Part shown: in pieces, positions 45,007-58,113 of the stretch
Layout of the letters: the number at the start of each line of letters is the position of its first letter
Numbering within the stretch: position 1 is the stretch's first letter
DNA from: Tenodera sinensis
Taxonomy: Eukaryota > Arthropoda > Insecta > Mantodea > Mantidae
Length of the DNA: 64,000 nt
NCBI GenBank assembly: GCA_030765045.1
Contig: CM060966.1
Coordinates: 67,480,421-67,544,420 of the forward strand
Direction of reading: 5' to 3'
Position numbers and translations under genes: made by a program
The notes under the pieces: model-generated
The model's input: the letters and a program-made list of their open reading frames with translations, nothing else
Told to the model about the DNA's origin: nothing
The model's database searches: none

Positions 45007-46053
45007 ATTGAGTATGGGCATGACTACTCGCATTTCGCATTTCGCACTTCGATCCAAAGCGGATCTTTTGTGCTCACTACCCCCAAATAAGCAACTGTGA
45101 GGTGAAGAAGCTGCAGAAGGCCACAGGCCACAAGCAGGCCATCCGACAGAGATGCACAGAGGTCTAACAATGCCAAACTTAATGGTCCGAGCACAACGGC
45201 GGTCTGTTGACAGCCAAGAACTTTCCAAGCATCTGTGCCAATTGTCTGGCACGAGCGATACTGCACAGCCCCTAAGTTTGCCTGAAACTTGAAAAGGGAA
45301 GCAAAAAGTTATAGTAAACGAGAGAAGGAAAATTCCTAATAGTACATTATCAACCATAGCATTAGCCTTACCAATCTGGGGGAGAAAAAAAAAAAGAAAA
45401 GAAAAAAAAAAAAAACGCTATTTAGCATTTTTGTCAAAACCTTAAAAAGCTTAAATTTCCTTACGTTTGAGAGGCAGTTCTTAGAGAGAAAATTCGGTGA
45501 CTGGATAGCTTTCCTATCTTAGGTTTGCCATAAAGACACATCCTGCCAATAAATCTATAGAAAAAGACAGTTTTAAACATAGACAATAAAGGATAAAAAA
45601 TATACGTTAAAGATATTTGACAGATAAAGTATAATAATGTACATAACTATTATAAAGTTTGTAAATAGGACAACTAATCATTTTAGTTTTATTTAGTTAT
45701 TTCTTTATTTCATCTAGTGTAGTATGCAAATGCTTGTCTAAAATGTACAAATCATCACGACTGATTTGTAAACCAATGCCTTCTAGAGCACTTAATTGCA
45801 ATTCAAAGCTCGGAACAGATTAATAGTAAACTTCGTAATCACTCCACGAGCACCAAAAAGTAGACCAATCACTTCCTAGTTTGAAATTTGGTATAGTTAT
45901 GTCTCTTGGTTCCTTAAGAAAGGCTCATAGCGTAGTTTTTTCCTTATACATTTTTGTAAAATCGGACTCTAGGGTCAAGAACTAATGTGCATCTCGTTGT
46001 CCGCCAATGACAATTACATCTCTCTACTGAACTACACATAACGTAAGTGTAAT
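45007..46053. other. Stretch with a GC-richer block of unknown origin and A-rich tract
   Basis: 45020-45300 is GC-richer and open on the minus strand in two overlapping frames (45357-44977 and 45266-45024), but neither shows a domain I recognise. An A-rich tract lies at 45384-45416. The remainder is AT-rich and featureless. Confidence 0.45.
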
Positions 46054-46107
46054 AGAGTGGGTGTATAGGGTTCAAGTGTCCGTCGACAATTAGGTCATTA
46101 GGGGCCG
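46054..46107 (-). mobile_element. 54-bp mini-SINE with 11-bp target duplication
   Basis: GTAAGTGTAAT occurs at 46043-46053 and 46108-46118. The insert, on the minus strand, starts CGGCCCCTAATGACCTAATT, continues GTCGACGG and ends in an ACACCCACTCT-like tail. It matches the 63-bp insert at 20538-20600 across the core and has the same orientation. Confidence 0.78.
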
Positions 46108-46460
46108 GTAAGTGTAATTGTTCCATAATATGTCTCAAAATGTTATTTATAAGTTTCAAGTTACTTTATTCAAATAATAAGTGCAATAGAACCAGTAATG
46201 TCTGGTTTAAATAGCACGCTAGATAAAAGACATAATGTGAAAATGTTGCCATCTTTTAAGCAACTCATTTTTTTCAGGTAGTTACGCATGTATGCATGAT
46301 GCTTCAATACTTCATAAGGATGCTGCTATTGCACTTACCTAAATAGTACCTCATTGAATATTATATCACAAAATTTAGGCATTTGCTGGGTCAAGATATG
46401 TACACCTACCGGTTTCCGGAGTAGAATTAAAAAAAGAAGGCACAGTTAATGTTTTAAAAA

Positions 46461-47250
46461 TCTGATGTGTTACACTGACATGACTTGCTCTACTCTTGTA
46501 CTATTCTTAGGAACTCTTATCCCTCTATCTTCTTCATGTTAGTCGAGATATACATTTGCAGAAATAGGTGCAAAGGGAATATAGTAGGCTTTGAGCGATA
46601 ATCAAATTTTTAAAGCTGGTCGCTATATGAAGGCTTTGAAATTCCGTTCTCTTTACACGGCTAATTAATAAAAAAAAGTGAATAACGGCCTTTCATCTGA
46701 GAATTGCAAAACATACACACAACTAACATGTCTATGAAATGGTTTATTCTACAAAAAATGTAGTTGGGCTCAAATTGAGATGTACACTTTTGTATAGTAA
46801 GATTTGGTCTATCTCTAACGGTTTACCAGTTATGTAAATTTCATAAAGAGTAAACAGAACTACATAGGTCATAGCGAGAAAATTAAAAATATACATAGAT
46901 TTAATTTGGCATAAAATATCTTAAACATATGGGATTTTAATCAATGTTGTTATAGCCTTTTTGAGAAAATCAAAATTTTCGAAAAATTCACTATATAAAG
47001 GATAGTTTAGGGTAGAGGAATTTCCTTGAAAATTTTCGTGTCGGATTCTTGAAAGATACTAACCTTAAATTCCAAATTTGGTTTTTATCCGACTTTTCGT
47101 TTTTGAATTATGCTGTTCACAGACACACAGGCACACAGACACGCGCTCATGGACCTGTTTCTAAAAATGCTTTTTTTATTCAGAAGGCCTCAAAACATAC
47201 TTCCGGTGAAATCTCGCCGTCGAAATTTTGAGTAGAATATGTAAAACACA
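46461..47250 (+). mobile_element. HINE-like repeat, copy H
   Basis: It starts ATCTGATGTGTTACACTGAC and follows the family through the pre-CA segment (GACTTTTCGTTTTTGAATTATG). Only a few CA units remain, and the end is degraded (GAGTAGAATATGTAA at about 47230-47244). A 20-bp duplication or insert lies near 46615. Confidence 0.78.
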
Positions 47251-48680
47251 GTTGGTATTTTAAAAGGGACTAAAATGAAATCTAACATTTCCAGGTTTAC
47301 AGTGTATTCATTTAATACTTTGAAGAATTCGCATCTGAAACGTTCAATATAACATTGTTACAATTAGCTGGTTTATTCAGGAATATTAGTAGTTCCTGTT
47401 TCGAAATCCTGTTTCTTGTGTGCCTCGTAGTTTCATTAGTTTCCGATTACGAATTTTTCCTTATTATAATTTGTAGAATTGAAGTAAATTAAGGTAACTT
47501 ACAGTAACTCTATTGTACTAGTTTTGAATCTTGGAAGATTTATTACTCTCTGAGAGGCTGAGGGACTCGCGCCGCTCTTGCACGAGAGGAGAGTGTTATT
47601 CCAAGCTAACCTAACATAACAAGGCGAATAATAGAGCCCCTCTGCACAGCAGGATTGATGGCTAAACCATTGACTTCCAGGACACAATGCAGGGACAATG
47701 TCTGAAACCTCTTTCTTCCTTCCATACTGCACGCGTCGTGCAGCGCAACGCTCGCCTGAGTGCGTTCTTTGCACGGACACTGCGTAGCGAGTAAATACAG
47801 CAGCCTCTATAAACATATATCTTGCTCACTTGAGCACTTCGCACGCGCGAGCCATTCAAACCAAAACTGTACAATTTAAGTCAAAAGCGAAACAACCAAG
47901 TTCTTTCTTACGAAAAGGCATTCAACGATAAAAACTAAACTTCACATTGTGAAAACGAAACGACATATCATACCGAGACATTCAGAGGCAAAGCATTTCA
48001 GAACGGGCAAAGTTAACATGTGCACTCATCGTGTTACACAATCTACTAGAGGATGTTATCTGGTTTTCTATCTCTTAAAATATTAAAATAGAGGCTCGTG
48101 AGTGTCCATTATAACTTACAGCAACCGGCTGCATTTCGCAATACAAGTTTACAATACAGCAAGAGATAAGGCCCGTACATATAGCGTAAAAGTTAGAAAT
48201 ATTCACTTATAATCAGTTACATTGGAGGCCTTGGTGCCGAATGAATTGTACTAAACACAGTCATAACGAGTTAAACACACCACATTTTCTTGCATACCCA
48301 GCTAAGGCTTAAATTTCAATTCGTGTCTACATAAGTGAATGCACCACTGAAATTTCGTGAAAATCTCGGAAAAATGAACTTAGGGATTGAGGATCCTCTC
48401 ACATTCGAAAGGGATATTTACAATTTATAAAGGCCGGAGGAGTGTGCGTTTTCCATAGGTATACTGCACATGGGCTTTACTGTTATCGCTCGCACATGTA
48501 AACAACTGCAGGTAGGTACAGCCTGACCAAGTAAACCAACTGTAGCACTACCTACAAGCATCATGTGAACATTAAAGAACACTATCATTCCACGTCTGCA
48601 GCTCACTGCGAGAAGAAACCAAACAGTCGCGTTATATTACACCTTGACCTTGCGTCTGCATACACTTGCAAGGCATTGCT
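47251..48680. other. No gene recognised; GC-richer block at 47540-47880
   Basis: 47540-47880 is GC-richer with open minus-strand frames (47816-47499, 47874-47662) that have no recognisable domain; it may be a repeat. The rest is AT-rich. An open frame at 48606-48418 is short and unremarkable. Confidence 0.45.
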
Positions 48681-48912
48681 TCACTACTGTGCTTTTCAAA
48701 TGGGAAGGAGTTTGTCCTTGAGCGTCTCCAGGCCGGTAACCAATCGGAGTCGTGCTATGTTGTCATATTGCTTTCCCCTTAAGTGGGGCTTGTCGTTCGC
48801 CAACAAGTATGAAGAGCGGGGGTAATGACCTTGCAACGCTGTGCATGTAAAGGTATCTCATTGGCTGCAAATCAGAATTCTTCCCATTTGAAAAGCACAA
48901 TAGTTCGCAGCG
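48681..48912. mobile_element. MITE-like element with 25-bp inverted ends
   Basis: GCTTTTCAAATGGGAAG with ACTACTGT before it (from about 48683) recurs in inverted form at 48886-48911 (CTTCCCATTTGAAAAGC then ACAATAGT), with one mismatch in the first 25 bp. About 230 bp lies between outer ends and holds no gene. A clean target duplication was not found (TTCA or TTC against TTCG). Confidence 0.6.
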
Positions 48913-50551
48913 TGCTACGTGACGTGTTGGACTCTTGCTTCTAGTGGCAGTTGTTTGCACTTTTCATAGCCATGCTGTAGTTCTGACATTCATACTCGCG
49001 TCCAGTTAACCTGTATCCCACTCGAACGCACATTCCTCCTGCCTTTAATAATTTATTTTCACTTATAAAACTGTGGTTACTTTTCTTTATGTGCAATACG
49101 GTGAAAAACGAATTAAATTTTGTTCCAATTTACACTTTGAGCTTTTGAAGGGGTTTTGCTTATTAAAATGCTGGACATACGTAATCTTCCTCCAACACTT
49201 CTATAACTGTTCACATTGTGAAAATTTATAAAATAAAAACTGTCACTTAAATTTCGTATATTGTTTTGAAATATTTCATTTCATTTATGAGTTATTCCAG
49301 ATTATTATGGTTTAGGTTTTGAGTAATTGATTTATAAAGCAATAAGAATTGTAACAGAAGAGAACTTTGCAATCATGAGCTTTTAAACGTTTTCTTTTGA
49401 ATAAAACTACGAATAAATATAAAAGTATGCCTGCCTCAATTTTGTGCGGTGTGGACATGGATACCTAAAATAAACTTTATTTTTAATCTTGGTGTGGAAC
49501 GCTTAGCACAGGGATTTAACGTTTAAAGTTCAACTACTTAAAAACTAAATAAGATATCGAAGTGAAATTTGCCATCTACAATTTTTAAGTAGGAAAAACC
49601 ATATCAAATTTTAAAATTAATCAAATTATCCAATAAATAATTCAATGGCGTTCTAATGGTGCAACCTCTTAATATAGGATGGAAAACAAAGTTTTTAAAA
49701 TTCATTAAATTGAAAACTAAAGAAGATATAAGGAAATTTAAGAAGATTTAATTTTAAAGTAACACAGACCCGCTGAAATTTTCAGCTAAAATGACCAAAA
49801 ACACGGTAAAATGGAACTTTTAGTGGTGCATTCCCTTAATACCCGTAAAATATGAAAAGATGAGGAAACGAAGTAAAAGTACATAATGTAACACTATCAA
49901 AACTTTGCTTTGTTTGGAAGAAAATAAGTATTTTGTGATAATGTTCTATACCATTTCCAAGTTTATAGATGCCCGTGTGATTTGCAAAGTGCAGAAATGG
50001 AGCATCCTATTTCTCACAATACATCATCCGACCTCAAATATTCTTTATAGCCAGCTAGGAGGATATTTCAGGAATCTATAGCAGTTGGGCACAAGGCAAA
50101 AAGAGTAGCATTTGGACATATGGGTCAAGCAGGTAACAAAACCAGTTTCAGGCATTGGGCATTAAGGGATGCACATAAGTGTTAATTGCTCATGGACATG
50201 TTTATTATTTTGTTGGAAAATGTTTTCAAGAGATTCTTAGCCAGCTATGCGTTTTTAAAGCATACTGTTTCCGGTGCATACCACGTGAAAGTAATCTCTT
50301 ATCGCACCCCCAAAATGTATATTTTTGTTATTACTAAAAAATAATTTCGTTCTGTTAGCATGCCAATTTGTTTTGTTTTATCTTCGTCCATATTTGTATT
50401 TCAATGTATTTACAAGCTCATTCAGTAAGTCACATGTCTTTATTACATAAGTTCATTCGTATAAAACGAATACTAGTGCGAGTATGCCAGGGTGCGGTCT
50501 TTGCACGATTTTGTTGAACCGGTGGTTCCATCATTCGACAGCATTATTGGT
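48913..50551. other. 1.6-kb AT-rich stretch, nothing recognised
   Basis: No frame, tRNA-like head or inverted ends were noticed. Part may be the 3' flank of the Mutator-like element to its right. Confidence 0.5.
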
Positions 50552-51665
50552 TCAGTGACATTTTCCGTGGCGGTTCCATATTTCTTTTGGTATTGAAGGA
50601 TTATCCAGCCACTGTTCCACAAAGTAGCCGTAGAATAAACTTAATTTCTCATTTTCTTGTATAATGAGCCAACCATTGTCAACTTTGTTTAGCGGAAGAA
50701 GAGCTAATGTAGAAAACATGTTTATGTGAAGTCTGATTTTCTTATTTTGAACGTAATCACGTGCCATTCCTAATTCTTGCATCTTTCTCGAAATGCACTG
50801 ATTGAAATAATAGTTGCAACCAGAACTTTGTATATTTGGAAAAACAGATTTCAAAGCTTGAATAGCGCCAGGTTCAAAATCTTCAGTTACATCCTTGGGG
50901 TTCCAGTCTGGAATCTTCTCAGCCTGCTATAAGTCTCTTTTTTCTTACTTCGAAGAAGAGCGTATGCCACCAGCACAACATTCGTTTCGTCACTTGTACT
51001 TCCAAGATCGGCGTGGATGGTGTATATTTGGCTATATTGTTTCCTGCAGCTTTTGAGTGCACCATCCATAAAAATGTGTGCTTTTCGTTTAGTGCAGTTA
51101 CTCCTTTAGTGCTTGCAAATACCAAAATCCTTTCTTGTGGCACAGAGAAATGGTCAGCTAAAAGAAACGTGCCACCATTGTTCATCTTTAACAATTCAGC
51201 TGGTAAAATAATATTTTCAGGATTTCTGGCTCTTTCTGCAAACCTTGTGATTTTCTCCTAACTTGGTGTAGGTTAATTTTACACACATTTTGACAAGGCA
51301 TTTCCGTCACCAGTTCATATCCACGGTTAAATAACAGACCCATTTCTTCCGTATAAATAGCAGATATTGAAGTAATTTCTTCTCTTGCTCTCTTTCTTGC
51401 ATTGGATATGCGATTCTGAACTTCAATGGCAGCAACGTCGGCACACAACATGCGATATGCAGCATTTCCTTCAAAACACCGTTATTACTGCTGATTATTC
51501 TTCCTGAGCACTTAAACTTTATACTATTTACACAATTCCAAAAAGTAAGGTTTTCCTTGTTGACTCTTCCTACTCTGTATCGATATCCATTGTAAAGTGC
51601 ACAAGGTATACCCCTTCCTGTTTCTATGAGTTCCGTGTCAGCAACCGAAAGAAATGAAACTTATC
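50552..51665 (-). pseudogene. FLYWCH/Mutator-like (MULE) transposase relic
   Basis: Reading right to left: 51640-51480 encodes a FLYWCH-type zinc finger (NGYRYRVGRVNKENLTFWNC then FKCSGRI). 51451-51188 gives the spacer (AAIEVQNRISNARKRAREE). 51194-50887 gives the DDE core in two frames (ERILVFAS, then MDGALKSCRKQYSQIYTIH with its Asp, then VTEDFEPGAIQALK with the second Asp). 50854-50552 gives the segment FPNIQSSGCNYYFNQCISRKM and LALLPLNKVDN. This order matches FLYWCH-domain MULE transposases found in arthropod genomes. At least three frame changes are needed, so it is dead. No terminal inverted repeats were found around it. Confidence 0.82.
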
Positions 51666-54347
51666 TTCCCAAGTTACAAATTGAAAGTGACTTACACAAT
51701 AAAATGACCTTCAGAACGCGGTAAAACAACCATCCCCTCCTCTCCGCTTAGCTGAAAATTACGTTTACAATTAAACCGAAAAACATCAACTCCTTCGCCA
51801 CATACCTAGATAATTATCTCTGTGCCCAAATAATAATGTGCCCAAGTGCTGTGCACCCATATTTCAGTACCTTGTACCAATAGAATTAAATGTCTTCAAC
51901 GACTAGGTCAGTAACAATCTGATAACCAAGTCGATAAAACATTAAACGATAATTTTCTGAATTTTAGGAATAGGATGAAGAGGGCAATAATTGAAAACAT
52001 TGAGTATAGGTAACCTTAAGTGCAGTTTGACACTGAGTGGAAAAGTCCTCAAGCCTTAAATAATGTTCTTCCTTCTTTTCTTCTGTGCTTATATCAAAAG
52101 GTTAGGTTTCCCATCACTTTCTTAGCTTCATAAAATTCAAACCAGAGGGCATATATAGAGCATTTCAGTATTGATGAATTTTATTTTTGAAACACTAAAT
52201 TGTTAATATGAATAGGTAAATAAATTTCTTAGTCTGTGCAACACAAACATAAAAAATGTTGCTGAAAAATTTCATTCTATTTATATACGTGATTTCTGAG
52301 AAAAATCAATATGAATTTGAACAAATTTCTATTCACAGTGAAAATACGAATTTGTGTATGTTTGCCATATCATCTGAACTGATTATTATATTTGTATGAA
52401 AAGAGCAGTTCACTGTTATATTGATGCAAGATCTGATTAAATACGAGTGAGGCTTTGCTCCACACATTTCACTCTCGTTAGTTTTCAGTCAATCCTCAGC
52501 ACGTATGTATAACACACCTATGGAGAAATGAATCTCACTGTCAGTGCTGGGACTCAAATCGAATTATGCTGTCCTTTTCTTTAGCATAAATCTTGCACTT
52601 GATGCTCATCCTGAAAACCTTGAAAAAGTACTATCTCCTACCAAAAACCTAATACTCTCCATATACTACAATTAATGACTTATAATTTAGTACACATAAT
52701 AGTTATTCCACATTAATTTAGTTGCACTCACTTAAGCACTTTTTTCTTTAAAAAAGGATGTACAAGATTATAAATGCTATGCTGTTGGAATGGAAGCCTT
52801 TGATTCCATTGGCTTTTAAGCATGATCTGTACGGCAAAAATCTGGATCAACAGCTGCCGTCTGCTGCTACCTATCTCGGAATGGCTCTATGTTGGATTAA
52901 ATTAATTAGCATTACTACAGATAAGCGCAGCAGTAGTTATTTTAAGTTGTTTTTTATCATTTTTTATTGTCACTTAAACATTAAGGTCATATTGCAATTA
53001 CAATAAATTTTAAAAACTACGTACAATATTAATGTATTATAATGTTGAACCGGTAATTACTTGCTTGATACCAATTAATTGTAAACTTGCCAGTTCATTA
53101 CGCAATTTGGTGTTGATTACTCAATGGTGTAAAATAATTAGCATATTTGACAATGAATATGGACAGTGTTTATTTTCAGAGTAAAGATAAAATTAAATGA
53201 CAAAAAGCAGTAGCCAAAAAGTAATTAGCAATATCTAGTAGTCTAAGCATTAGGTGATAAACTTTAACTTATTTCTTTGTGTTATAATTATTTTTCACTT
53301 TATTGGAGGAGTATGACATATTACTTTTTATCCTTATGTGGGTCAGTAACCGACAACGATAATCAACCGTATTTCGTATGATTGAAAATTACCTTGTTTA
53401 TTATGTCGCTTGCCCTTTCTTCACCTCTTTGTTAGCAAATATTTCTTTGACTTCTACAGTTAAACAAGTAATCTTATGCATCTAATAGTTTTGCATATCT
53501 AGTTTCTAAATGTAATTTAAAGTTTCATTTTGTTTACCTTGTAAAACATTAATTATAAACCGTAGAAAAATAGAGCTGGATTTTGTGCTGTAGTGAATAT
53601 TATACTCTATGCATAGAATATTTATGAAAATGTCATCTAATAAAACGGAAAGATCCATTAGTAATTAATATATTTATGCCAATTTGATTGAAAATTTAGA
53701 GTCCATAAGGTTCACTTTAAGAAAGAATTTAAATTGAAAATGCAATTAAAAGTAAAAATATAGCAAAACAACATATAACGTGGCAAAATTAAATCTAAAT
53801 AGGTACCTAAGAAAGTTACAAGAAATCAAGTGGTAAGGACGTTAACATATTTGAAAGATCAGTTGGAAGATGGATAGCTGATATGCAAATGACGAACAGA
53901 ACCTTGAGTGTGGTTCTCTGAAAAGAACAGTTCTTGTGAAAAGGAGGCGAATGCAGCCCTTGTGTTCCGTTTAATGGAGTCAACCGATACGCTAGCATGA
54001 CGACGTAAAGCAGGTACAAAAGAATCGCTTTCTGTCCTACCGCAAGGGTACACTTACCCCGCCAGGTGCCCGCTTCTTTTCAAAACGATTAACTCCACTG
54101 GGTTCCAAGCTTTTGTCTCCTAAACGTTTGCTAAACAGCGCTGCTCTGTCGCAGGATACAGCCTGTGCCAAAGTAGCTTTTTCAGTTGTTGAGCTAGATC
54201 GCTAGAATTTTCACAAGGGAAGATAGAAAACTCATCTGGTTGTGGCTTAACAATCCTTATGTAATCACCTGCTGAGACATTTCTAACAGGGCTGATAGGC
54301 ATGTTAGTTCTGAAGGTACTATAAGGAGCTTGGTATCATGTATGCCA
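51666..54347. other. 2.7-kb AT-rich stretch, nothing recognised
   Basis: An open frame at 52758-53006 has no recognisable content. 53816-54302 has overlapping minus-strand frames (for example 54302-54120) of unknown origin. No repeat ends were noticed. Confidence 0.5.
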
Positions 54348-54555
54348 AATAGGGATAGGATGTGCTCTAGGTCCAGGGGTAACATGCTAGCCTGTGGTTT
54401 CTGAGATCCTGGGTTCAAAGTTGGTGGAAGATGATGGATATTTTCGGGCATAAAAGTCCTTAGCATGGCTTCTTTCGAAAAGGGAAGCAAAGCCGATAGT
54501 CCCATGTCGTAGATTTACGGCACATAAAACAAGCATGATAAGGAGACCTCTGAGC
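54348..54555 (+). mobile_element. tRNA-derived SINE, family 4
   Basis: A head with GGTCCAGGGGTAACATGCTAG (A-box region) and GGGTTCAAAGTTGG (B-box-like) lies at 54370-54425. A body follows with CATGGCTTCTTTCG and CCATGTCGTAGATTTACGGC at about 54502-54521. The 3' end is indistinct and no target duplication was identified. Confidence 0.65.
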
Positions 54556-54891
54556 AAAATTAAAGGTCTTTCACGTTCATTATAGAATAGGATGCTGAGA
54601 ACCATAGCAGTTAAAGAGCAGCGTACAAAAAAAAATCAATTTTTCAAATAGAAATAGGATAGGGAAGTAAGGCAGCTATTTTTAACACTTCTAGTGGAAA
54701 TGCCCACTTCATGTTTTAGAAATGTCATACGAAAGCATTGAAATAATGCTAGTCACATGCAACAAAAATAAAGACCACATCTATTAAATAAGGAAAAAAT
54801 TGAAGCTATTAACAGTGAAGCAACAAGATTCTAAAGTAAGAACAAATTGGAAACTAAAAACTTCACTTATCTTAGTAATGCTGTTATTTGC

Positions 54892-55340
<449 letters not shown>

Positions 55341-55380
55341 TCAATAACGATAACAACAATAGTAGTAGTAGCAGTAGTAG

Positions 55381-55645
55381 TAGCAGCAGCCGTTTCCGGG
55401 CCAGGGCCTACTGCCTGGTCGCTGCGTCCTCCACCTCTGCTCATCACAGGCGTCACGAGTGGGACGTGGCATTGGAGGTGGGGGACGATTAGCGCCGGTT
55501 ATGCGATCTTCACAGCCAGAAATTGCTACTTTTCAATCAAGTAGCTCCTCAGAGTCCTAGCGAGGCTGAGTGCACCCAGGACCAGGTCTCCCAGTAGGAG
55601 AAAATCCCCACGCCAGTACCGGGAATCGAACCCGGGTGTATGTTT
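55381..55645 (-). mobile_element. tRNA-derived SINE, family 1, with expanded tail
   Basis: On the minus strand the B box (GGGTTCGATTCCCGG) is at about 55625 and the body aligns with 36684-36950 (GGCGTCATGAGTGGG against GGCGTCACGAGTGGG on the plus strand). It ends at the AGC/AAT triplets. The A-box half of the head is missing, cut at a TG/G-rich stretch (55640-55680). The ATT-type tail is 449 bp against about 10 bp in the other copy. Confidence 0.8.
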
Positions 55646-55680
55646 GTGCGTGTGCGTGCGTGTGTGTGGGGGGGGGGGGA

Positions 55681-57567
55681 TTTTGCAAATCAGAATGGCA
55701 ACCATTATTTTGCCATAGTTCCATTTCTCAGCTATTGAAACACAGAGAACGTAGGAATTTAGAGGTGTATAAATAGATATTTCTGTTCAAATGAGTTTAC
55801 CATAACATTCTAAGTTGAAGATACTTTTGTAGTGACTTCTACTCTGAAGATATTGTTTAAGCATATACAAACGGTGTTCCAAGAACTAAGATGCTCCACC
55901 TTTGGTTTTCACAGGAAATACTTCCCTGGCAACATGTAAGTCTCTACTTGTTTGAGAATTGGAATAGGCCAAAGTCAGCTGATTATTTTAATGCAGAGAA
56001 ACCGGCTTTGCTATATCTTGCCACTATCTCTTTAACAAGCACATATCGAGCAAGAATGCGAATTTACTCTCCTAACTACATGATGTTGAAAAAGAATTGA
56101 AAACCCTTTATAAGTAGCATAATATGTCATCTTCCTCTTTTACACCACTCGTGAGAAAAACAAAGGGCTATACAAAAAGTTGTAGGAAGAAAAGAGGTAA
56201 ACGCACAGAAGGAAGCGTATTCAGAAACATCCTGTAGTTGCTGGACCCCTGCCCATGATCTGTTTACATTACCGTAACTAAGTTAAACTGGCTATCACTC
56301 TACCCGCTGTCAGCTTTTCTTCTCTTCCAAATTGCCTTGGCGACCCCATTATTGTGCGATCAGCTTATAATAATGCTGTTAGGGCAGGGACTTGTTAGCA
56401 CAGCAACAATGCTACCATTGTCGTATCTTAATCGAAAAGTTTCTTTCCAAGTGAGTTCTTTGCAATGGCCCAGGTATTCTTGCACTTCTTGCCTGCTCAA
56501 GAGAAAGGAATGATGAAAGTGAGAGCGGGAATAAACTTGCAGACAACGTATGTAGCAGGGTCAATGGATGTGAGTGATGTGTTGCATACCCTACCAGTTT
56601 TCCTCAGTTAACCTTCCTTATTTTCTACATACTAATTCAATTGGCGTAATGCTTGTGAAGAGTATGTTTCGAACAACAATCTGCTATGAATTAATATTGT
56701 TAGCATATCTCACCAAGCATTAAAACAGAGCAACTGCTGCTTGTTGCTGCTTCATGTCAACCATGTCAAACGATGTGCGCGCGCAGTGGATGCAACGCAT
56801 AAAAGTGCATTCTCGCTTGTTATTGTTAATAAGGTTTAAAGCTAAGCTTTTCACTATTTTGTTTGACAGTGAAGGTCAATTTCACGTTTTTAATTCTTTT
56901 GTACGTATCAGAGTACAATCAGCATTTTTAAATGTAATGTGAGTAAACGTTTGACAAAAATAGGCCAGGAAACCGAAGGCAGGGTATGCATACTGCTCAT
57001 GGGCTTCCGCGTGATCGACTAATAGGAAAACACATGTTGTGGAGAGAACGCTGCAATTCCTGGAAGCCTACCTTTCCGAATATGGAATCCGAGTGTTTAT
57101 AATCAACAAACTGGGAAAGCAGAAACAAATAGTGGGAGTGATTCTTCTGCAACTTTAATTTTTACCGGTTGGTGAATTGTAAAGTTCTATAAAAACTATA
57201 CAAATCGTGAAAAAGTTATTTTAAAAGTTAATAATTTTTATTTAACAAACCAAAGCGTTATAAAAATGTTCTACTCCCAACATTCTTTTGAGAGTACTTT
57301 ATAATAGAATAATATTTGCAATTATCAAAACTTAGAAATCTTCATCGTGTGGACCATTTTAGGCACACTGCCAAAACAGTAGCTAGAAAAGATAATAAAT
57401 TTAAAGGTATTGAAGATATTACAATGAATACTTGCGTGTACGTTATTCCTTAGATGTATTATATTTGATATGAGTTTGAACAAAATCCGCTAATAATTGT
57501 AAAATTTAGAAATTTCACCTATGGATACTCTTAACACGAGCTCAAGCTGCATACCCAAGTTCACACA
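55681..57567. other. 1.9-kb AT-rich stretch, nothing recognised
   Basis: Short frames at 55891-56100 and 56754-56942 lack domain signals. No RNA-like or terminal-repeat structure was noticed. Confidence 0.5.
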
Positions 57568-57583
57568 CCACGCTACGCCACTG
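57568..57583 (-). mobile_element. CAGTGGCGTAGCGTG terminus, copy 1
   Basis: Read from 57583 on the minus strand: CAGTGGCGTAGCGTGG. The same 15-mer starts at 63041 on the plus strand. This looks like the end of a repeat family, possibly hAT (compare 19073), but the bodies next to the two copies do not align beyond it. Confidence 0.4.
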
Positions 57584-58113
57584 GTATGTAGTATGTGCAT
57601 ATGTGTATATACATATATATTATACGTAAGTGCCCTTGTATGTGTATGTATGTAGGTACGTATGCACGTTTGTATGTACCTAGTAGAATGTGAATGGTCT
57701 AACTGCAAAAGTCTCATTCTCCACTTTTTAAAATTTTAAGAAATCCACAAACAACTAATACAAATGAAAATATTCATTGATTAGAAATTGTTTTGCAATT
57801 TCCATGAAGAATGTTGCTTCATATAAAAAAATATATCTAGGTATTTGATTGATAGAAAAACAGGATTAAATATTGGAGAATGTGACTTTTGCAAGCAAGC
57901 TGTAGAGAATGTCAGTTCTGCAATGTAAAAATATGGAGAATGTTAGTTTTGATACCAGGAATAATGAAGATGCAACACTTCAGTTAAGATAACAAAATTT
58001 CTTGGCAGGTGTATCAATGAAATCACTTTATTGTAACTTATACATTAGCAAACTACAATTTTATACATTGAAATTAAGTGAAAAAGTCTGTCCTAAATGT
58101 GTAAAATAAGTAA

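Noticed and set aside
47499..47874. Host gene exon on the minus strand
   Set aside because: Open frames of about 70-105 codons without recognisable domain or splice context; could equally be a repeat.
51895..51930. Third mini-SINE copy (CGACTAGGTCAGTAAC)
   Set aside because: Only a short match to the core, no target duplication and no tail.
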